A DNA stretch of 11,522 bases from an uncultured beta proteobacterium (GTDB taxonomy: Bacteria; Pseudomonadota; Gammaproteobacteria; Burkholderiales; Rhodocyclaceae): contig CAIZKA010000460.1 of the NCBI GenBank assembly GCA_903933395.1, forward strand, positions 1 through 11,522. Direction: 5' to 3'. Below are positions 7,325-11,522 of the stretch, in pieces. The number at the start of each line of letters is the position of its first letter. The stretch's first letter is position 1. Under the pieces are notes generated by a model. The model was not told the DNA's origin and did no database searches. It was given only the letters and a program-made list of their open reading frames with translations. The position numbers were made by a program, and so were the translations under genes.

Positions 7325-7354
7325 AATATATCTCCAAGGGCGCATCTATAACAA
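7325..7354 (-). promoter_or_regulatory. Candidate sigma70 promoter for the AT-rich gene pair
   Basis: On the minus strand, TTGTTA (7354-7349) and TATATT (7330-7325) are separated by 18 nt, placing the transcription start near 7318, about 20 nt before the ATG at 7298. The matches to consensus are 4/6 and 5/6. A short inverted repeat (7313-7324) follows immediately. Confidence 0.4.
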
Positions 7355-7715
7355 AAAGAACGTGGCTTAACAAGCATGCCGCTCCTGCTGAATTACCGCC
7401 GCCGGCGAAGTGCACCACGCTGTCGCAAAGTGACCGGGGCCTGCCACTGGAATCAAATCCGACCCGCTGGAACGGCAGGTGGACTCCGTAACCAGCCGCT
7501 CAAATCTCATGCCTTCGGCATCCCCAATGGCTCCAGCCGCTGCTTTGCAGACCTCGAATTCCTCATCCTTGGCTGGTGGCATAAAGGTCGCCAGCCACCG
7601 TCTCGCCAGTACCGACTTTCAAGGCGGTCATGTTTCCATGATGATTGGTAGCCAGGATTCGACAGGGCGGCTGCCGGATTCCGCAGGTCGGGTTTCCGGG
7701 TCGAATCATTAATAT

Positions 7716-7746
7716 TGCATTCTGAGCGATCATCGCTCAAAATGCA
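7716..7746. promoter_or_regulatory. 31-bp near-perfect palindrome abutting the ATPase start codon
   Basis: The left arm TGCATTcTGAGCGAT (7716-7730) and right arm ATCGCTCAaAATGCA (7732-7746) are complementary at 14 of 15 positions around a single central base. The palindrome ends directly before GTG 7747 and 3 nt before ATG 7750, where a Shine-Dalgarno sequence would normally lie; none is present. It could be the operator for a repressor or an RNA hairpin that controls initiation. TTAATATT (7709-7716) beside it is a plausible -10 region. Confidence 0.7.
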
Positions 7747-7749
7747 GTG

Positions 7750-8916
7750 ATGATTGATCGCCGACTTTTGTCCGAAATCGACTCCCGCCTGCGCCAGCAG
7801 CCGGCCGTTGTACTGCTCGGGCCTCGCCAGGTGGGCAAGACCACGCTGGCGCGACGGGTGGCCGCGACGCGGCCGGATGCGGTATTCCTCGACATGGAGG
7901 ACGAGGCCGACCGGGCGCGCCTGGCGCAGCCGGCGGCCTTCTTCGGCCGCTACCGCGACCGGCTGGTGGTGATCGACGAGGTGCAGGCCTTGCCCGAGAT
8001 CTTTTCCGCGCTGCGGCCCGAAATCGATGCCGAGCGCCGCCCTGGACGATTCCTGTTGCTGGGGTCGGCCAGCGGCAAGTTGCTGCGTCAGTCGTCGGAG
8101 TCGCTGGCCGGGCGAGTGGCCTACCTGGAGCTGATGCCTTTCCTGATCGACGAGGTCGGCGCCGGGGTTGGCGATGAGGCGTCGGCAATTTCGCGGCTGT
8201 GGCTGCGTGGCGGGTTTCCGCAGAGCTTTCTGGCGGCCGATGATGCCGATTCGCTGGCCTGGCGCGCCGATCTGTCGAGGACGCTGCTTGCGCGCGATCT
8301 GCCGCAACTGGGCGTGACCATCCCGGCCGAAACCCTGCGCCGCTTCTGGCGCATGTGCGCCCATCTGCAGGGGCAATTGTTCAACGCCTCGCAACTCGGC
8401 CTGGCGCTCGGCGGCGTGGCGCATACCACGGTCGGGCGCTATCTTGACCTGATGGTCGACGCGCTGATGCTGCGCCGGCTTGAGCCCTGGCATGCCAATG
8501 TCGGCAAGCGGCTGGTAAAGTCGCCCAAGGTTTATGTACGCGACAGTGGCCTGCTTCATGCCTTGCTGGGCATCGCTACTCTCGACGATCTTGCCGGGCA
8601 TCCGGCGGCCGGTTTGTCGTGGGAGGGGTTCATCATCGAGCAACTGATCGCGCATCTGCCGCCGCTTGCGGAATTCGGCTTCTATCGCACCGCGGCCGGC
8701 GCGGAACTCGACCTGGTGGTGGAAGTCGGCGGCAAGCGCGTCGGCTACGAAATCAAGCTGTCGAGCGCGCCGCGTCCCGCGCGCGGTTTCTGGACTGCCT
8801 GCGAAGACCTCCGCCTGGATCGCGCCTGGGTGATCGCGCCGGTTCGCGAGGGCTTTCCCCTGGCGGACAATGTCGAGGTGATTCCGCCGCAGCGGATGTT
8901 CGCCACCCTGGCATAG
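7750..8916 (+). CDS. AAA-family ATPase with DUF4143 and nuclease-like C-terminus
   Basis: This 388-residue protein belongs to the widespread AAA_14/DUF4143 ATPases, whose function is mostly unknown; members are often found in accessory DNA. Walker A is GPRQVGKTT (residues 24-32) and Walker B is LVVIDEVQ (72-79), followed by a sensor-like LLLGSAS. The middle (LWLRGGFPQSFLAADD, then SLAWRADLSRTLLARDLPQLG) matches the DUF4143 style, with a winged-helix-like part around VGRYLDLMVDALMLRRLEPW and KSPKVYVRDSGLLHALLGI. Near the C-terminus, AELDLVV plus GYEIKLS (D321, E334, K336) resembles a PD-(D/E)XK nuclease core. The start could be GTG 7747 or ATG 7750; ATG is chosen. No Shine-Dalgarno sequence is seen, and a long palindrome touches the start. 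Downstream lies a DUF3301 gene, 10 nt away. Confidence 0.92.
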   Translation: MIDRRLLSEIDSRLRQQPAVVLLGPRQVGKTTLARRVAATRPDAVFLDMEDEADRARLAQPAAFFGRYRDRLVVIDEVQALPEIFSALRPEIDAERRPGRFLLLGSASGKLLRQSSESLAGRVAYLELMPFLIDEVGAGVGDEASAISRLWLRGGFPQSFLAADDADSLAWRADLSRTLLARDLPQLGVTIPAETLRRFWRMCAHLQGQLFNASQLGLALGGVAHTTVGRYLDLMVDALMLRRLEPWHANVGKRLVKSPKVYVRDSGLLHALLGIATLDDLAGHPAAGLSWEGFIIEQLIAHLPPLAEFGFYRTAAGAELDLVVEVGGKRVGYEIKLSSAPRPARGFWTACEDLRLDRAWVIAPVREGFPLADNVEVIPPQRMFATLA

Positions 8917-8926
8917 TGATCCGGCC

Positions 8927-9259
8927 ATGGATTTCCTCGATCTTTTCGGTCTGCTGTTGCTGGTTGCCACGGCCTGGCTGTGGCTGGACAGCCTCAAGGC
9001 GCGCGAGGCGGCGGTGGCCGCCGCCAGGGCGGCCTGCGTTTCGGAGAATCTGCTGTTGCTCGACGACACCGTGGCCATCGCGCGGCTGCGCTTCGCCCGT
9101 GACGGCGACGGCGTTCTGCGCATCCAGCGCATATACGGCTTCGAGTACAGCGATACGGGCAACGATCGCCATTCGGGAAGCGTCGTCATGCTGGGCAGCC
9201 GCGTGCTTGTGATCAACATCAAGCTGCGGCAGGGCCCCGCGCTGAAGGTGGTTCACTGA
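8927..9259 (+). CDS. DUF3301 domain-containing protein
   Basis: This 110-residue protein starts with one membrane segment (LFGLLLLVATAWLWLD, residues 6-21), followed by an alpha-helical stretch (KAREAAVAAARAAC) and a beta-rich domain. The blocks CVSENLLLLDDTVAIARLRFARDGDGVL and RIYGFEYSDTGNDRHSGSVVMLG match the pattern I know for DUF3301 proteins of beta- and gammaproteobacteria. Their function is not known to me. The likely topology is a short N-terminal anchor with the domain on one side of the inner membrane. It begins 10 nt after the ATPase stop, with no strong ribosome binding site, so it may be co-transcribed with it. However, DUF3301 is a backbone-type family, while the ATPase looks accessory. 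Confidence 0.85.
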   Translation: MDFLDLFGLLLLVATAWLWLDSLKAREAAVAAARAACVSENLLLLDDTVAIARLRFARDGDGVLRIQRIYGFEYSDTGNDRHSGSVVMLGSRVLVINIKLRQGPALKVVH

Positions 9260-9288
9260 GCCGCGCGCTCCTGACGGAAGGAGTCGCC

Positions 9289-9363
9289 ATGCTGCCGCAC
9301 CGTTGCTGCGGCAGGCTAAAATCCATTCCTTCGTTGACGTTATTTCAAAGGAGCAGGCAATGA
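9289..9363 (+). CDS. Candidate 24-residue leader ORF coupled to hbdA
   Basis: ATG at 9289 is preceded by AAGGAG (9278-9283) with a 5-nt spacer. The frame encodes 24 residues (MLPHRCCGRLKSIPSLTLFQ plus four more) and stops at TGA 9361-9363, which overlaps the hbdA ATG (9360-9362) in the ATGA arrangement. A hairpin, CTGCCGCA (9292-9299) and TGCGGCAG (9307-9314) with a 7-nt loop, spans its first codons. The strong ribosome binding site and exact stop/start overlap suggest a leader peptide or translational coupling. Chance cannot be excluded for so short a frame. Confidence 0.35.
   Translation: MLPHRCCGRLKSIPSLTLFQRSRQ
9292..9314 (+). promoter_or_regulatory. 8-bp perfect hairpin upstream of hbdA
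   Basis: CTGCCGCA pairs with TGCGGCAG around loop CCGTTGC. No T-tract follows (GCTAAAATCC), so it is not a standard terminator for the DUF3301 gene. It could fold in the hbdA leader. TAAAAT (9317-9322) just after it is -10-like but lacks a good -35. Confidence 0.45.
9347..9353 (+). promoter_or_regulatory. Ribosome binding site that fixes the hbdA start
   Basis: AAAGGAG at 9347-9353 is 6 nt before ATG 9360. A longer in-frame opening at TTG 9303 would add 19 residues that do not belong to the family, so 9360 is the start. Confidence 0.85.
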
Positions 9364-10208
9364 CAATCAAAACCGTAGGCATCATCGGCGCCGGGACCAT
9401 GGGCAACGGCATCGCGCAGGCGTGCGCGGTGGTCGGCATCAATGCGGTCATGCTGGATATCAGCGACGCCGCTGTGCAGAAGGGCATCGCCGCGGTTTCC
9501 GGCAGCCTCGACCGCCTGGTCAAGAAGGAAAAGATGACCGCCGAGCAGAAGGCGGCGGCGATGGCGCGCATCAGGCCGACGACGCAGATGGCCGACATGA
9601 AGGGTGTCGACATCGTGATCGAGGCGGCCACCGAAAATTTCAGTCTCAAGCTGAAGATCCTCAAGGACATCGAAGCCGTAATCGGCGGCGACACCATCAT
9701 CGCCAGCAACACCTCGTCGATTTCGATTACGCAGCTTGCCGCCGCGACCGGTCGCGCGGACAAGTTCATCGGCATGCACTTCTTCAATCCGGTGCCGCTC
9801 ATGGCGCTGGTGGAACTGATCCGCGGCCTGCAGACTTCCGACGATACGCATGCGAAAGTCGAAGCGCTGGCCAAAGCGCTGGGCAAGTCGCCGATCACGG
9901 TGAAGAACAATCCGGGCTTCGTCGTGAACCGCATCCTGTGTCCGATGATCAACGAGGCGATCTTCGTCTATGCGGAGGGACTGGCATCGGCCGAAGAGAT
10001 CGATGCGGGGATGAAACTCGGTTGCAACCAGCCCATCGGACCCCTGGCGCTGGCCGACATGATCGGTCTGGACACCATGCTTGCGGTGATGAACGTCTTC
10101 TATGAAGGCTTCAACGATTCCAAGTACCGCCCGGCGCCGCTACTGAAGGAAATGGTCGCCGCAGGGTATCTGGGACGCAAGACCGGGCGCGGGTTTTACA
10201 AGTACTGA
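9360..10208 (+). CDS. hbdA: 3-hydroxybutyryl-CoA dehydrogenase
   Basis: This 282-residue enzyme, the usual family length, oxidises 3-hydroxybutyryl-CoA to acetoacetyl-CoA with NAD(P)+ or runs in reverse; it is cytosolic, in beta-oxidation or butyrate/PHB-linked metabolism. The N-terminal Rossmann motif is GIIGAGTMGNGIAQ (G10, G12, G15). SNTSSISIT supplies the conserved Ser/Thr, and HFFNPVPLMALVE carries the catalytic His-Glu pair (H140, E152). KNNPGFVVNRIL is the 3-hydroxyacyl-CoA dehydrogenase signature, and the C-terminal dimer domain ends in GRKTGRGFYKY. The start is set by AAAGGAG 6 nt upstream. A 24-codon ORF overlaps its start codon. It is followed by a strong bidirectional terminator, so it ends its transcription unit. 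With icmF in the same window, it fits C4 acyl-CoA metabolism. Confidence 0.96.
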   Translation: MTIKTVGIIGAGTMGNGIAQACAVVGINAVMLDISDAAVQKGIAAVSGSLDRLVKKEKMTAEQKAAAMARIRPTTQMADMKGVDIVIEAATENFSLKLKILKDIEAVIGGDTIIASNTSSISITQLAAATGRADKFIGMHFFNPVPLMALVELIRGLQTSDDTHAKVEALAKALGKSPITVKNNPGFVVNRILCPMINEAIFVYAEGLASAEEIDAGMKLGCNQPIGPLALADMIGLDTMLAVMNVFYEGFNDSKYRPAPLLKEMVAAGYLGRKTGRGFYKY

Positions 10209-10217
10209 GCGGCTGGC

Positions 10218-10258
10218 AAAAAGTCGGCGCTGGCGCTACGGCGGCAGCGCCGCTTTTT
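10218..10258. terminator. Bidirectional intrinsic terminator between hbdA and Crp/Fnr gene
   Basis: CGGCGCTG (10225-10232) pairs with CAGCGCCG (10245-10252) around a 12-nt loop. TTTTT (10254-10258) follows on the plus strand and AAAAA (10218-10222) precedes it, giving a T-tract on the minus strand as well. It therefore serves both convergent genes and overlaps the stop codon of the minus-strand regulator (10257-10259). Confidence 0.85.
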
Positions 10259-10913
10259 AACCGGCGAAGCGGCGTAGTCCGTCGAGGTCCAGCACCCGGA
10301 CGCCGCCGTACTCAGCGATCAGGAATCCGGCGTGCTCCAGCGTACGCAGGGTGCGGTTGACCCGCTGCCGTGAGACGCCGGCGAGATAGCCGATCTCGCC
10401 CTGGGAAATCGCGATACGCGATTCGATGCCGGGCTGCAGCACCGGATGAAACAGCGCGACGATGGCGCGCGCGACGCGGGCATCGATGTCCGCCAGCCGC
10501 TCCGATTCGAGCAGGCCGATGAACAGCCCGAGCCTTTCGTTGATCTGATTGATGACGAATCGGTTGAAGGGGATGTTGTGATCGAGCAGCCAGTGGAAGG
10601 TCTCGCGCTTGACGCAGGCAACGCGCGTGTCGCGCAGCGCGACCACGTCGTAGCGGCGCGGCTCGGCCTTGAGCATGGAACCTTCGCCGAACCAGCCGCC
10701 GGCGGCGATGCCGGTGTAGCTGGCGGTCTTGCCGCTGGCCCAGTCACTCGACATCTTGGCCAGACCGTCGATGACGCCGAACCAGTGCTCCACCGGCTCT
10801 CCCTTGCGGCAGACGAAGCCGGCCGTGGGCACGAAGCGTTCAACCGTACCTTCGCGGGCGCGCACGAAATCCTCGGGCGATAGCGACTGCGCCCAACTTG
10901 TGCGGCGCAGCAT
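10257..10913 (-). CDS. Crp/Fnr-family transcriptional regulator
   Basis: This is a 218-residue regulator from the ATG at 10913. Residues about 20-120 are the cyclic-nucleotide-binding-like beta roll (GFVCRKGEPVEHWFGVIDGLAKM, GGWFGEGSMLK). A long dimer helix follows, and residues 169-200 are the winged HTH (ISQGEIGYLAGVSRQRVNRTLRTLEHAGFL). The FNR cysteine cluster is absent. The cAMP-pocket Arg-Ser/Thr pair of CRP appears here as Arg-Tyr (EPRRYD), so cAMP binding is doubtful. Longer frames start at GTG 10955 or TTG 11000. The TTG lies upstream of a good promoter (-10 at 10962-10967) and can be excluded if that promoter is used; GTG 10955 would be a leaderless start at the predicted +1. It is divergent from an acyl-CoA synthetase, which it may regulate. 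Confidence 0.9.
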   Translation of the reverse strand: MLRRTSWAQSLSPEDFVRAREGTVERFVPTAGFVCRKGEPVEHWFGVIDGLAKMSSDWASGKTASYTGIAAGGWFGEGSMLKAEPRRYDVVALRDTRVACVKRETFHWLLDHNIPFNRFVINQINERLGLFIGLLESERLADIDARVARAIVALFHPVLQPGIESRIAISQGEIGYLAGVSRQRVNRTLRTLEHAGFLIAEYGGVRVLDLDGLRRFAG

Positions 10914-10938
10914 ATCTTCGAGCGAAATTCCAGATAAT

Positions 10939-10950
10939 TGACAATTGTCA
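10939..10950. promoter_or_regulatory. Perfect 12-bp palindrome, candidate operator in divergent promoter region
   Basis: TGACAATTGTCA reads the same on both strands. Related ACAATT/CAATTG copies occur at 10958-10966 (GACAATTAT) and 10990-10995 (CAATTG, overlapping the minus-strand -35). On the plus strand, TTGACA (10938-10943) overlaps the palindrome and could be the -35 for the acyl-CoA synthetase, with a weak -10 AATTAT at 10961-10966 after 17 nt. A protein bound here would affect both divergent genes; autoregulation by the Crp/Fnr protein is a guess. Confidence 0.5.
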
Positions 10951-10961
10951 GGCACGCGACA

Positions 10962-10991
10962 ATTATAGGCATTGGAATGGCTTAGACTCAA
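10962..10991 (-). promoter_or_regulatory. Sigma70-type promoter for the Crp/Fnr gene
   Basis: On the minus strand, TTGAGT (10991-10986), an 18-nt spacer and a perfect TATAAT (10967-10962). The predicted start is near 10955. This position makes the TTG codon at 11000 an unlikely translation start and favours ATG 10913, with a leader of about 42 nt. Confidence 0.6.
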
Positions 10992-11058
10992 TTGTTGCAA
11001 CGGACAAATCGCGAGAACAGCGGGTCCGCATAGTTATTTGCTGGAGGAGAGAAAACGC

Positions 11059-11522
11059 ATGGCTGCATCCCCATCGGGGCGAGGCTCGGCCTCGCTTGAT
11101 ACATTTCCCCGTCTGCTGCTGAATCACGCGGCGACCCGTGGCGATCGCCCGGCGACGCGCGAGAAATATCTCGGCATCTGGCAGACCTGGAGTTGGTCGC
11201 AGGTGGCCGAAGAAGTCCGTGCCATGGCCTGTGGCCTGGCGGAACTCGGTTTCAAGCGCGGCGACAACCTGGCCATCATTGGCGACAACCGCCCGCGTCT
11301 CTACTGGTCGATGTGCGCAGCGCAGATGCTGGGCGGCGTGCCGGTGCCGATGTACCAGGATGCGGTTGCCTCCGAGATGGCCTTCGTCCTCACCGACGGC
11401 GAGATCCGCTTCGCCATCGTCGAGGACCAGGAGCAGGTCGACAAGCTGCTCGAAATCAAGGACCAGTGTCCCGCCCTCGCCCACATCCTCTATGACGATG
11501 CGCGCGGCATGCGCCATTACAC
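11059..11522 (+). CDS. Long-chain acyl-CoA synthetase (AMP-binding), N-terminal part (3' end outside window)
   Basis: The first 154 codons of an AMP-forming acyl-CoA synthetase, an enzyme that activates fatty acids or related carboxylic acids with ATP and CoA; full-length relatives are about 600-650 aa. Visible family features are TFPRLLLNHAATRGDRPATREK, WQTWSWSQVAEEVRAMACGLAELGFKRGDNLAIIGDNRP, and WSMCAAQMLGGVPVPMYQDAVASEMAFVLTDGEIRFAIVEDQEQVDKLLEI. These are typical of the FadD15-like long-chain type. The ATP-binding P-loop (SSGTTG-like) lies beyond the window. ATG 11059 follows GGAGGAGA (11043-11050), a strong ribosome binding site. It is divergent from the Crp/Fnr gene across 145 nt. The substrate cannot be told from this part. 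Confidence 0.9.
   Translation, partial: MAASPSGRGSASLDTFPRLLLNHAATRGDRPATREKYLGIWQTWSWSQVAEEVRAMACGLAELGFKRGDNLAIIGDNRPRLYWSMCAAQMLGGVPVPMYQDAVASEMAFVLTDGEIRFAIVEDQEQVDKLLEIKDQCPALAHILYDDARGMRHY

Larger units (their letters stand above)
7320..7749. other. Gap between AT-rich pair and ATPase, no convincing gene
   Basis: About 430 bases without a supported gene. The first part holds the promoter of the AT-rich pair. The middle (about 7380-7640) returns to higher GC and has short open frames on the minus strand that could be debris of a broken gene: MTALKVGTGETVAGDLYATS at 7631-7563, then in another frame KDEEFEVCKAAAGAIGDAEGM. GATTCGAC (7656-7663) and GTCGAATC (7700-7707) form an 8-bp inverted repeat around a 36-nt loop. 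The gap ends with the long palindrome at 7716-7746. Confidence 0.5.

Noticed and set aside
7299..7418. Extended N-terminus of the Cys-motif protein (start at 7418)
   Set aside because: The extension lies upstream of the likely promoter and in sequence of different base composition; ATG 7298 is the better start.
7420..7500. tRNA-like stretch near GAATCAAATCCGACCC
   Set aside because: It lacks a proper T-loop (TTC), a cloverleaf and a matching acceptor stem on either strand.
7507..9222. 571-codon minus-strand open frame opposite the ATPase and DUF3301 genes
   Set aside because: The plus strand carries Walker motifs and DUF4143/DUF3301 blocks. The minus translation shows no domain and an Arg/Gln/His-rich composition typical of antisense frames.
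1..11522. CRISPR array, IS element, integrase/att site or rRNA
   Set aside because: No regularly spaced repeats, transposase or integrase reading frame, or rRNA-like sequence was seen on either strand.

Overview
The window is about 11.5 kb of a GC-rich (roughly 60-65% by eye) bacterial chromosome. Gene content and protein style suggest a betaproteobacterium, perhaps of the Rhodocyclales type; this is inference, because no rRNA or other taxonomic marker is present. The clues are a CusA-type metal pump, a fused isobutyryl-CoA mutase (IcmF), a bacteriohemerythrin, a DUF3301 protein, a 3-hydroxybutyryl-CoA dehydrogenase and a Crp/Fnr regulator divergent from a long-chain acyl-CoA synthetase. The last group fits a metabolically flexible, respiratory, acyl-CoA-degrading organism.

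Layout. 1-600 (+): C-terminal end of a CusA-type RND copper/silver exporter. 612-1055 (-): bacteriohemerythrin, ending 11 nt from the cusA stop. 1173-2249 (-): AraC-type regulator, divergent from icmF. 2350-5622 (+): icmF, one polypeptide joining a B12-binding domain, a MeaB-like GTPase and the mutase barrel. 5623-6082: intergenic repeats, namely a GNRA-capped hairpin and a dispersed inverted repeat. 6083-6370 (-): small three-helix membrane protein. 6542-7298 (-): an AT-rich pair of overlapping genes of unknown function, the most foreign-looking part of the window. 7320-7746: no convincing gene; it ends in a 31-bp palindrome that abuts the next start codon. 7750-8916 (+): AAA ATPase of the DUF4143 type with a nuclease-like C-terminus. 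8927-9259 (+): DUF3301 protein. 9289-9363 (+): possible 24-codon leader ORF whose stop overlaps the next start. 9360-10208 (+): 3-hydroxybutyryl-CoA dehydrogenase. 10218-10258: bidirectional terminator. 10257-10913 (-): Crp/Fnr regulator. 11059-11522 (+): start of a long-chain acyl-CoA synthetase, cut by the window edge.

How the genes work together (inference). IcmF interconverts isobutyryl-CoA and n-butyryl-CoA, which feeds branched acyl-CoAs into beta-oxidation. HbdA acts on the C4 hydroxyacyl-CoA and the FadD-like enzyme activates fatty acids. The window is therefore centred on acyl-CoA metabolism, interrupted by a small accessory island (about 5.95-7.75 kb). The most distinctive non-coding signals are the palindrome at the ATPase start codon, the stop/start-coupled mini-ORF in front of hbdA, and the compact repeat-rich divergent promoter between the Crp/Fnr gene and the acyl-CoA synthetase. 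I saw no obviously novel defence or mobile system. The best candidates for undescribed biology are the AT-rich gene pair and the palindrome-controlled ATPase.
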